A stretch of DNA of 17,571 nucleotides. It comes from UBA6136 sp964344495 (GTDB taxonomy: Bacteria > Pseudomonadota > Gammaproteobacteria > Methylococcales > Methylococcaceae). The stretch covers positions 1 to 17,571 of the forward strand of contig CAYFNI010000048.1 of NCBI GenBank assembly GCA_964344495.1. Direction: 5' to 3'. Below, piece by piece: positions 11,983-17,571 of the stretch; within the stretch, counting starts at the first letter, position 1; each line of letters opens with the position of its first letter. The position numbers and the translations under genes are program-made. The notes below the pieces were generated by a model, which did not search any database, was not told the origin of the DNA, and worked only from the letters and a program-made list of their open reading frames with translations.

Positions 11983-12822
11983 ATGCCGCACCCAGACCGT
12001 TATGCCGTCTTCGGCTACCCGATCAGCCACAGCCAGTCACCCCGCATTCACACGCTGTTTGCCGGACAGACGCAGCAATCGCTGATTTACACCGCGCAGG
12101 AAGTCACGCCAGAGCAGTTTGAAACGGCCGTTCGGGCATTCCTCCGTCACGGCGGCCGCGGGCTCAACTGCACGGTGCCGCTCAAGGAACTGGCGTACCG
12201 TTTGGCCGACGACCTGAGCGCGCGGGCGCAACGCAGCAAGGCCGTCAATACCCTGGCTCTGCAACCGGATGGCCGCCTGTACGGTGATAACACCGACGGC
12301 ATCGGTCTGGTACGTGACCTGACCGAAAACCACGGCATCACGCTGACCGGGCGCCGCATCCTCATTCTGGGCGCGGGCGGCGCGACACGGGGAATTCTCG
12401 AACCGATCCTGAACCACCATCCGGATCGGCTCATCATTGCCAACCGTACCGCGGAAAAGGCCCTCCAGCTGGCGCGTGAATTTGCCGATCTCGGCCCGGT
12501 GACCGGCTGTGGACTGGACGGGCTGGCCGACGAACACAGCGACCTCATCCTGAATGCAACCGCTGCCAGCCTGAGCGGCGAACTGCCGCCACTCCCGGAC
12601 GGACTGCTGACCGCCGGCGGGGTCTGTTACGATCTGGCGTATGGCAAGGAACCGACTCCGTTCGTGCGCTGGGGGGAACAGGCAGGCGCACGACTAAGTC
12701 TGGACGGCATCGGCATGCTGGTTGAACAGGCGGCAGAAGCCTTTCATCTGTGGCGGGGCGTGCGCCCGGAAACGGCGCCCGTCATCGCCGCGCTCAACGC
12801 GGCCCGCGGCATCACATCCTGA
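11983..12822 (+). CDS. aroE: Shikimate dehydrogenase (NADP+)
   Basis: Reduces 3-dehydroshikimate to shikimate with NADPH in aromatic amino acid synthesis. The 279 residues show the substrate domain ([12 protein letters not shown], 9-20; LNCTVPLKE with catalytic K68; GDNTDGIG with catalytic D105) and the Rossmann domain ([11 protein letters not shown], 128-138; NRT at 154-156, the NADP phosphate clamp). It closes with [20 protein letters not shown]. Two starts are possible: ATG 11950, overlapping hemB by 19 bp, and ATG 11983. I choose 11983 because family proteins begin just before YAVFG. The NATAAS segment replaces the common NATSAG, a mild variation. It probably shares a transcript with hemB. 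Its stop is 9 bp from the convergent yrdA stop. Confidence 0.95.
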   Translation: MPHPDRYAVFGYPISHSQSPRIHTLFAGQTQQSLIYTAQEVTPEQFETAVRAFLRHGGRGLNCTVPLKELAYRLADDLSARAQRSKAVNTLALQPDGRLYGDNTDGIGLVRDLTENHGITLTGRRILILGAGGATRGILEPILNHHPDRLIIANRTAEKALQLAREFADLGPVTGCGLDGLADEHSDLILNATAASLSGELPPLPDGLLTAGGVCYDLAYGKEPTPFVRWGEQAGARLSLDGIGMLVEQAAEAFHLWRGVRPETAPVIAALNAARGITS

Positions 12823-12835
12823 GGGTTTGCCTCAG
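12819..12835. terminator. Small hairpin spanning the aroE and yrdA stop codons
   Basis: CTGAGG (12819-12824) and CCTCAG (12830-12835) form a perfect 6-bp stem with a 5-nt loop, GTTTG. Both TGA stop codons lie within the arms. With only 9 bp between the genes, it is the only structure available to end transcription in either direction. There is no U-tract, so termination is a weak inference. Confidence 0.4.
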
Positions 12836-13365
12836 CGGCCGGCGCGATGCTGGTTCTTCAGGCGAACGTAGCCGTCCTTTGAATAGCTGAGGTAGTCGAT
12901 CTCGTCATCGCGCAGGGTCCGGGCCGGGCGCGCCGGACTGCCGACGTAGAGATAGCCGCTTTCCAGTCGCTTGCCGGGCGGCACCAGCGCCCCGGCGCCC
13001 ACCATGACCCGATCCTCGACCACGGCGCCATCCATGATCACGGCGCCAATGCCGATCAGGCACAGATCACCGACCGTGCAGCCATGCAGAACCGCCTTAT
13101 GGCCGACAGTCACGCCGCGCCCGACGATCAGGGGGTAACCTTCGGGGTGCGTCTCGCTGCGGTGGGTGACGTGCAGCACGCAGCCGTCCTGAATATTGGA
13201 CTCGTCACCGATGCGGATGAAATTCACATCGCCACGCGCTACCGTCATCGGCCAGATCGACACATCCCGCCCCAGGGTGACATCGCCGATCAGCAACGCG
13301 GTCGGATCGACGAAGACATCTTCACCCAGTACGGGGCTGATACCTTGGTAGGATCGAAGGTTCAT
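12832..13365 (-). CDS. yrdA: Gamma-class carbonic anhydrase family protein (YrdA-like)
   Basis: Left-handed beta-helix protein of 177 residues, built from hexapeptide repeats (such as IGDVTL, VTVGHK, CTVGDL, VMVGAG). Members bind zinc at a trimer interface; some hydrate CO2, while for YrdA itself activity is poorly established. Conserved residues are present: ARGDVN (43-48), NIQDG (57-61), and candidate zinc ligands among H65/H68 in LHVTH, H89 in VGHK and H94 in LHG. The ending RLESGYLYVGSPARPAR is typical of YrdA. ATG 13365 is preferred over GTG 13371, as GAGG (13371-13374) lies 5 nt upstream. It follows hisE by 7 nt, so it looks like the last gene of the his operon. It is convergent with aroE, which also neighbours yrdA in E. 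coli. Confidence 0.9.
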   Translation of the reverse strand: MNLRSYQGISPVLGEDVFVDPTALLIGDVTLGRDVSIWPMTVARGDVNFIRIGDESNIQDGCVLHVTHRSETHPEGYPLIVGRGVTVGHKAVLHGCTVGDLCLIGIGAVIMDGAVVEDRVMVGAGALVPPGKRLESGYLYVGSPARPARTLRDDEIDYLSYSKDGYVRLKNQHRAGR

Positions 13366-13370
13366 CTGCA

Positions 13371-13374
13371 CCTC
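13371..13374 (-). promoter_or_regulatory. yrdA Shine-Dalgarno overlapping the hisE stop codon
   Basis: GAGG on the minus strand shares bases with the hisE TGA (13373-13375) and sits 5 nt before ATG 13365. This predicts that ribosomes ending hisE can restart on yrdA. Confidence 0.6.
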
Positions 13375-13690
13375 ACGACGTCGGCCGGGCGGCCTTTTCG
13401 TCCAGTCCGGAGAGACCGAAACGGCGCTGCAGTTCGGCCAGCACCTGCTCCGGCCCCAGCCCCTGATGCGCCAGCAGGATCAGGCTGTGAAACCAGAGGT
13501 CGGCCACCTCGTAGACAATCTTCTCCGGCACTCCATCCTTGGCCGCCATGACTGTCTCGGTTGCCTCTTCGCCGATTTTCTTGAGGATGGCGTCCAGTCC
13601 CTTGCCGTAGAGCTTGGCCACATAGGAACTGTCGGGACTCTGGGATTTGCGTTGCTCCAGCACGGCGGCCAGTTCGGTCAGTATGTCCAT
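13373..13690 (-). CDS. hisE: Phosphoribosyl-ATP pyrophosphatase
   Basis: Hydrolyses phosphoribosyl-ATP to phosphoribosyl-AMP and pyrophosphate, step 2 of histidine synthesis. The 105-residue all-alpha MazG-like protein has the Mg-binding helix motifs [17 protein letters not shown] and [20 protein letters not shown], and an N-terminal LAAVLEQRK helix. It is separate from hisI, unlike the fused HisIE of E. coli. Its ATG is 2 nt after the hisI stop, so translation is probably coupled. Confidence 0.96.
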   Translation of the reverse strand: MDILTELAAVLEQRKSQSPDSSYVAKLYGKGLDAILKKIGEEATETVMAAKDGVPEKIVYEVADLWFHSLILLAHQGLGPEQVLAELQRRFGLSGLDEKAARPTS

Positions 13691-13692
13691 GA

Positions 13693-14079
13693 TCAGTGTC
13701 CGTAAATGGTTTCAGGCGCCTTCAGGACCGGCTCGACCACCTCCCAGCGCCCTGCCTGCAGCCGGCGAAAAAAGCAGTGATGGCGCCCGGTATGGCAGGC
13801 GATGCCGCCGGCCTGCTCAACGGTGAGCAGCAGCACATCCGCATCGCAATCAAGCCGCAGATCCAGAACGGCCTGACGGTGGCCCGATTCCTCGCCCTTG
13901 CGCCAGAGCTTTTGACGCGACCGCGACCAATACACGGCATATCCTTCTTCGGCAGTCAGAGCCAGCGCCTCACGGTTCATCCAGGCAACCATCAGCACGG
14001 CACCGGTGCCTGCCTCCTGGGCAATCACCGGCACCAGCCCGTCGCTGTTCCAGCGCACCTCATCCAGCCAGTCGGTCAC
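13693..14079 (-). CDS. hisI: Phosphoribosyl-AMP cyclohydrolase
   Basis: Opens the adenine ring of phosphoribosyl-AMP, step 3 of histidine synthesis, as a zinc and magnesium enzyme. The 128-residue product has [31 protein letters not shown], the acidic metal cluster [12 protein letters not shown] and [11 protein letters not shown], which together supply the three zinc-ligand cysteines. The start is GTG 14079, with no nearby in-frame ATG. GAGG (14087-14090) lies 7 nt upstream. The start and the hisF TGA share the sequence GTGA, a 4-bp overlap that indicates tight coupling. Confidence 0.96.
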   Translation of the reverse strand: MTDWLDEVRWNSDGLVPVIAQEAGTGAVLMVAWMNREALALTAEEGYAVYWSRSRQKLWRKGEESGHRQAVLDLRLDCDADVLLLTVEQAGGIACHTGRHHCFFRRLQAGRWEVVEPVLKAPETIYGH

Positions 14080-14840
14080 AGACGCACCTCAATGCCACGG
14101 GCAGCCATGTGTTGCTTGGCTTCACGAATCGAATATTCGGCGAAATGGAAGATGCTGGCCGCCAGCACCGCATCGGCCTTGCCACGTGTGACGCCATCTG
14201 CCAGATGGTCAAGCGTCCCGACGCCGCCGGAGGCGATGACCGGCACCGGCACGGCTTCGCTGATGGCGCGGGTCAGGTCCAGATCGAAGCCGGATTTGGT
14301 GCCATCGCGATCCATGCTGGTCAGGAGAATCTCGCCGGCGCCATACGCGACCATGCGCCGCGCCCATTCGATGGCATCCAGCCCGGTCGGCTTGCGTCCG
14401 CCATGGGTGAAGATTTCCCAGCGTTTCGGGGCGTCGGCTACCTGCTTCGCGTCGATGGCCACGACAATGCACTGCGAACCGAAACGTTCCGCCGCCTCGC
14501 GCACGAACTCCGGCCGTGCCACGGCGGCACTGTTGATGCTGACCTTGTCGGCTCCGGCGTTGAGCATGCGGCGAATATCTTCCAGCGTGCGGATACCGCC
14601 ACCGACCGTCAGGGGAATAAAAATTTCGCCGGCCACCTGCTCGACCACATGCACCAGCGTGTCACGGTCATGCGCGCTGGCAGTAATATCGAGGAAGGTC
14701 AGCTCATCAGCACCTTCCTGATCGTAACGGCGGGCGATTTCAACCGGATCGCCGGCGTCCTTGATCTCGACAAACCGCACGCCCTTGACGACGCGACCGT
14801 TGTCGACATCCAGACACGGAATGATGCGCTTCGCCAGCAT
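14076..14840 (-). CDS. hisF: Imidazole glycerol phosphate synthase, cyclase subunit
   Basis: Cyclase half of IGP synthase: uses ammonia delivered from HisH to convert PRFAR to imidazole glycerol phosphate and AICAR. The 254-residue TIM barrel has the two catalytic aspartates in place, D11 in [15 protein letters not shown] and D130 in IVVAIDAK. Phosphate-binding glycines are in [12 protein letters not shown] and [15 protein letters not shown] 14838-14840 is 3 nt after the hisA stop. HisH, its glutaminase partner, is in the same operon with hisA between them. Confidence 0.97.
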   Translation of the reverse strand: MLAKRIIPCLDVDNGRVVKGVRFVEIKDAGDPVEIARRYDQEGADELTFLDITASAHDRDTLVHVVEQVAGEIFIPLTVGGGIRTLEDIRRMLNAGADKVSINSAAVARPEFVREAAERFGSQCIVVAIDAKQVADAPKRWEIFTHGGRKPTGLDAIEWARRMVAYGAGEILLTSMDRDGTKSGFDLDLTRAISEAVPVPVIASGGVGTLDHLADGVTRGKADAVLAASIFHFAEYSIREAKQHMAARGIEVRL

Positions 14841-14843
14841 GAC

Positions 14844-15575
14844 TCAGTACTGCTCCGCGATCACGCGGCCTTCGGCAAAATCGAGCGTGCCCTCGTAAAT
14901 CGCGCGTCCCGTGATCGCCCCGCTGACGCCATCGCCGACCACGGCACCCAGCGCGTGGATGTCGTCGATGGTGTGGATGCCGCCGGAGGCAATCACCGGA
15001 ATGCGGATGGCGCGGGCCAACCGCGCGGTGGCCTCGACATTGACGCCCTGCATCATGCCGTCACGGCTGATGTCGGTGTAGATGATGGCCTCGACGCCAT
15101 CGTCCTCGAACTTCTGCGCCAGATCGATGACATCGTGGTGAGAGAGTTTCGACCAGCCGTCGATGGCGACCTTGCCATCCTTTGCGTCCAGCCCGACGAT
15201 GATGTGATTGGGAAACTCCGCCGCCACCTCGCGGACAAAATGCGGCGCGCTGACCGCCTTGGTGCCGATGATCACATAGTCAACGCCGGCATCCAGATAG
15301 GCCTGAATAGTATCCTCGTCCCGAATGCCCCCGCCCACCTGAATCTGCACCCCGGGATAAGCGGCGCGGATGGCATTGATGACGCCGCCATTGCGGGGCT
15401 TGCCAGCAAAAGCTCCATCCAGATCGACCAGATGCAGACGTTGGGCACCCTCGGCCACCCACTTGCCCGCCATGGCCACCGGATCATCGGAAAAAACCGT
15501 ATCGTCTTCCATGCGGCCCTGCCGCAGACGGACACACTTGCCATCTTTCAGGTCGATAGCAGGTATCAAAAGCAT
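14844..15575 (-). CDS. hisA: Phosphoribosylformimino-5-aminoimidazole carboxamide ribotide isomerase
   Basis: Amadori isomerase converting ProFAR to PRFAR, the substrate of HisF-HisH. The 243-residue TIM barrel is a paralogue of HisF. Catalytic D8 is in [15 protein letters not shown] and D130 in [17 protein letters not shown]. Other blocks are [11 protein letters not shown] (80-90), [12 protein letters not shown] (166-177) and [13 protein letters not shown]. The AIDGW and DISRDGM forms mark HisA rather than HisF. ATG 15575 has GAGG (15584-15587) 8 nt upstream. A 53-bp gap with no evident structure separates it from hisH. Confidence 0.97.
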   Translation of the reverse strand: MLLIPAIDLKDGKCVRLRQGRMEDDTVFSDDPVAMAGKWVAEGAQRLHLVDLDGAFAGKPRNGGVINAIRAAYPGVQIQVGGGIRDEDTIQAYLDAGVDYVIIGTKAVSAPHFVREVAAEFPNHIIVGLDAKDGKVAIDGWSKLSHHDVIDLAQKFEDDGVEAIIYTDISRDGMMQGVNVEATARLARAIRIPVIASGGIHTIDDIHALGAVVGDGVSGAITGRAIYEGTLDFAEGRVIAEQY

Positions 15576-15628
15576 GGGGTTAACCTCGGTAGCGTTGGGA
15601 GATTAGGGAATATGAACCCGGCCGATAC

Positions 15629-16273
15629 TCAACCCGCCGGGGTCCAGCGCAGGAAGTTCGACAGCAGACGCAAGCCGGCAGCCTGGCTTTTTTCGGGATG
15701 GAACTGCACGGCAAACAGGTTGCCATGCGTCAGCGCCGATGCGAAGGGCGCGGGATAATCGGTCGTGGCCGCCACATCGGACCGGGCCGATGGCTGGGCG
15801 AAGTAGCTGTGGACGAAATAGAACCAGCTGCCCGGTTCAATGCCGTCCCAGACCGGATGATCGGCCACCGGATTGACCCGATTCCAGCCCATGTGCGGGA
15901 TCTTGAGCGCCTGACCGCTTGCATCGCTGAGGCCCTCCGGAAAGCGGATCACCTGGCCCGGGATCAGGCCAAGACCGGCGGTTCCGTCATTTTCCTCACT
16001 CGCATCAAGCAGGGCCTGCATGCCCAGACAGATACCCAGCACGGGCCGGGTCAACGCCGCTTCGCGCAGCACCGGCGGCAAACGGCGCGCGTTCAGGGCC
16101 GCCATGCAGTCGCGGATCCCGCCGACACCCGGAAACACGACACGATCGGCCCTCAGAATTGCATCAGGATCATCAGTGACCCAAACATCGACAGCGGGAT
16201 CGGCATGCTGAACGGCTTTGGCAATGGAGTGCAGATTCCCCATACCGTAATCAATGATTGCAACGGAGGCCAT
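15629..16273 (-). CDS. hisH: Imidazole glycerol phosphate synthase, glutaminase subunit
   Basis: Class I glutamine amidotransferase that releases ammonia from glutamine and channels it to HisF. The 214 residues contain IIDYGMGNLHSI (6-17), FPGVGGIRDCM (47-57), the nucleophile elbow GICLGMQALLDASEE (80-94, C82), PHMGWNRV (126-133), YFVHSYF (152-158), and the rest of the triad in AVQFHPEKSQ (H192 and E194). All catalytic residues are present. It starts 32 nt after the hisB stop. The ribosome binding site at ATG 16273 is weak, so part of its translation may depend on hisB. Confidence 0.97.
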   Translation of the reverse strand: MASVAIIDYGMGNLHSIAKAVQHADPAVDVWVTDDPDAILRADRVVFPGVGGIRDCMAALNARRLPPVLREAALTRPVLGICLGMQALLDASEENDGTAGLGLIPGQVIRFPEGLSDASGQALKIPHMGWNRVNPVADHPVWDGIEPGSWFYFVHSYFAQPSARSDVAATTDYPAPFASALTHGNLFAVQFHPEKSQAAGLRLLSNFLRWTPAG

Positions 16274-16305
16274 AAGTGCGGACGCGGTGACAGTGTGGCG
16301 CGTGA

Positions 16306-16899
16306 TTAGAGAGAACCCTTGGTGGACGGAATCGTGCCTTGCATGCGCTGATCAGGCTCCAGCGCCATTCTCAGCGCCCGCCCAAAGGCCTTGAAGATGG
16401 TTTCGGCCACATGGTGGGCATTCTCGCCCTTCAGCTGGTCGATGTGCAATGTGACCCGGGCGTGGTTGACGAAGCCACGGAAAAACTCGCCGAACAGATC
16501 CACATCGAAATCGCCGATGCGGGCGCGCGGATAGGTCACGTTGTAGCTCAGACCGGGGCGGCCAGAAAAATCGATCACTACGCGTGACAGCGCTTCATCC
16601 AGCGGCACGTAGCTGTGGCCATAGCGCCGGATGCCGGCCTTGTCGCCCACGGCCCGGTCGACTGCCATGCCCAGGGTAATGCCAATGTCTTCAACGGTGT
16701 GATGCGCATCAATGTGCAGATCACCGTCGGCGCGCACGTCCAGATCCACCAGCCCGTGGCGGGCAATCTGGTCGAGCATGTGATCCAGAAACGGAACGCC
16801 TGTCTCGAAGCAGGCCCGGCCCGTTCCATCCAGGTTGATGGCGACCCGTATGCGGGTCTCGGAGGTGTTGCGTTCAATGTCGGCGGTGCGGGCGGTCAT
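16306..16899 (-). CDS. hisB: Imidazoleglycerol-phosphate dehydratase (monofunctional)
   Basis: Dehydrates imidazole glycerol phosphate to imidazole acetol phosphate in histidine synthesis, as a Mn-dependent 24-mer in studied members. The 197 residues carry the metal-ligand histidine motifs: FLDHML (37-42), DAHHTVED (64-71) and [18 protein letters not shown] (159-176), ending with IPSTKGSL. There is no histidinol-phosphatase domain, unlike the bifunctional E. coli HisB. The frame is open to 17007, but ATG 16899 gives the normal N-terminus ([14 protein letters not shown]) and a promoter lies within the extension. First gene of the operon. hisG, hisD and hisC are not here, so the pathway genes are split on the chromosome. 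Confidence 0.97.
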   Translation of the reverse strand: MTARTADIERNTSETRIRVAINLDGTGRACFETGVPFLDHMLDQIARHGLVDLDVRADGDLHIDAHHTVEDIGITLGMAVDRAVGDKAGIRRYGHSYVPLDEALSRVVIDFSGRPGLSYNVTYPRARIGDFDVDLFGEFFRGFVNHARVTLHIDQLKGENAHHVAETIFKAFGRALRMALEPDQRMQGTIPSTKGSL

Positions 16900-16935
16900 G
16901 ACGGGCTGGGTGATCGAGAGTGATGTTCCAAGCAC

Positions 16936-16964
16936 ATCATATAACGATGTAGCGGATTTGCTAA
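16936..16964 (-). promoter_or_regulatory. Putative promoter of the hisBHAFIE-yrdA operon
   Basis: On the minus strand, TTAGCA (16959-16964) is 17 bp from TATGAT (16936-16941). Transcription would start near 16930, leaving about 30 nt before hisB ATG 16899. It lies inside the frame-open extension of hisB, which supports the shorter start. No His-rich leader peptide or attenuator is visible. The rest of the 247-bp gap to the pilin gene holds one small inverted repeat, TCGCCC (16976-16981) with GGGCGA (16991-16996), and the pilin terminator. Confidence 0.45.
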
Positions 16965-17051
16965 AGCTTCGCCCATCGCCCCTCCTGAGCGGGCGACGGC
17001 CTGCCAACCTGCCATGCGTGAAAATCTCTCCTTAATCAGGGGCTAATGAGC

Positions 17052-17087
17052 AAAAAACCGTCCACAGGCAATCTTGGTGGACGGTTT
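17052..17087 (-). terminator. Rho-independent terminator of the pilin gene
   Basis: Read on the minus strand, AAACCGTCCAC (17077-17087) pairs perfectly over 11 bp with GTGGACGGTTT (17055-17065) across an 11-nt loop. The T-run at its end extends to six T (17052-17057). It lies 59 bp after the pilin stop, and it insulates the pilin from the his operon, which reads the same way. Confidence 0.9.
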
Positions 17088-17146
17088 CTCGTTAACCACA
17101 AAATTACGGCTCTGAATCTAGCAAAGACTGACCTGAATCAGGTTGC

Positions 17147-17571
17147 TCAGGGGCAGTCGCCCTGGCCTGATTTGAAGGCTCTGGAGGCGTTTGCAGCATC
17201 ACACGTAGTCCCTGTATTCGACCATGTCATGTTGGGCCCCCCTGCCAACACGGAGGGCGTGTCGATGATGGTCAGTTGGGTTCCATCTGCAGCCGTGGCA
17301 CCTGTCGTAACAGTCACAACCCCGTTCGTTACCGATGTGACAGTGGTCACATTTTTGGTCACTGTCGGCGTCGGAATACCATTGGTACCCGCATCACAGC
17401 CCGTCAACGTTCCCGTTTCCTGGTAACACAGTGCTACTGAAGTTTTAATCGCCGCCAACTCAGCCATGGCACCCGCTGCTCGCGTCCGCGACACATAATC
17501 GCCGTACTGGGGAATGGCAATGGCCGCCAAGATACCGATGATCGCCACCACAATCATCAGTTCGATCAATG
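17147..17571 (-). CDS. pilA: Type IV major pilin, C-terminal part (5' end outside window)
   Basis: Structural subunit of type IV pili, used in twitching, adhesion or DNA uptake. The first visible residues, [20 protein letters not shown], are the mature N-terminal helix from residue 3 onward. They include Glu5, which neutralises the N-methylated first residue, and the conserved Pro22. The leader peptide and cleavage site lie beyond the window. TTG at 17567-17569 is an internal Leu, not a start. The helix continues with [20 protein letters not shown]. Four cysteines follow, two in [17 protein letters not shown] and two in the terminal [20 protein letters not shown], the last pair perhaps forming the D-loop disulphide. 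The middle is rich in Thr and Val (for example [20 protein letters not shown]). About 141 residues are visible, which is normal for a type IVa pilin. pilA versus pilE naming is arbitrary. Confidence 0.93.
   Translation of the reverse strand, partial: LIELMIVVAIIGILAAIAIPQYGDYVSRTRAAGAMAELAAIKTSVALCYQETGTLTGCDAGTNGIPTPTVTKNVTTVTSVTNGVVTVTTGATAADGTQLTIIDTPSVLAGGPNMTWSNTGTTCDAANASRAFKSGQGDCP
17337..17366. repeat. Nested inverted repeats in the pilin Thr/Val segment
   Basis: GACAGTG (17339-17345) and CACTGTC (17360-17366) are perfect inverted arms around a 14-nt spacer. Overlapping them, GTGAC (17337-17341) pairs with GTCAC (17346-17350). They lie in the part of the gene that codes the repeated Val-Thr run, so codon repetition may explain them. 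Confidence 0.5.

Noticed and set aside
14109..15758. 549-codon plus-strand open frame, the longest in the window
   Set aside because: It lies fully antisense to hisF and hisA and runs into hisH. Those genes have intact catalytic residues; the antisense product looks like no known protein.
16900..17007. N-terminal extension of hisB
   Set aside because: It would include a likely promoter, has no ribosome binding site, and is absent from the family.
16900..17146. Histidine leader peptide or attenuator before hisB
   Set aside because: No short frame with a run of His codons is present; the strong hairpin there has its T-run on the pilin side and serves the pilin gene.
17046..17426. Plus-strand open frame of 126 codons beginning MSKKPSTGN
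   Set aside because: It starts within the pilin terminator and runs antisense to the pilin; its hydrophobic Val/Thr content mirrors the pilin repeats.

Overview
The window is a GC-rich stretch of a gammaproteobacterial chromosome and is almost fully coding. Most of it is core metabolism: pentose-phosphate/Calvin cycle, pantothenate, folate, RNA polyadenylation, translation modification, haem, shikimate and histidine. The best ecological clue is a CbbR-type LysR regulator (1556-2524) divergent from a transketolase gene (1-1297). This is the usual arrangement for control of a Calvin-Benson-Bassham gene set, so the host is probably a CO2-fixing member of the class, for example a sulfur oxidiser. 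RuBisCO itself is not in view. The pcnB-folK-panB-panC order, the neighbourhood of hemF, aroE and yrdA, the SlyD-like FKBP and the split his operon all fit Gammaproteobacteria. I cannot name the genus.

Layout from left to right: (1) 1-2524, transketolase (minus strand, truncated by the window start) and cbbR (plus), sharing a 258-bp regulatory region. (2) 2496-6121, a minus-strand operon pcnB > folK > panB > panC, with folK and panB overlapping the gene before them. (3) 6185-6670, a SlyD-type peptidyl-prolyl isomerase with a His-rich tail, separated from the minus-strand pair cmoB > rimO (6725-9081) by a strong hairpin. (4) 9289-12822, hemF (plus), an orphan mlaC-like periplasmic lipid carrier (minus), then hemB > aroE (plus). 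(5) 12832-16899, a minus-strand histidine operon hisB > hisH > hisA > hisF > hisI > hisE with a YrdA-type gamma carbonic anhydrase as its seventh and last gene. (6) 17147-17571, the end of a type IV major pilin gene, closed by a rho-independent terminator.

Packaging is very tight. Three convergent gene pairs (cbbR/panC, hemF/mlaC, aroE/yrdA) overlap or are separated by only 9 bp. In two of them the stop codons sit inside a small perfect hairpin. Likely promoters can be proposed for transketolase, hemF and hisB.

I found no mobile element, CRISPR array, RNA gene, toxin-antitoxin pair or defence island, and I do not see a new multi-gene system. The items most worth checking are the apparent lack of an AUG start in pcnB, the carbonic anhydrase coupled to the his operon, the cbbR/transketolase operators, the stop-codon hairpins, the stand-alone MlaC and the Thr/Val-rich pilin segment.
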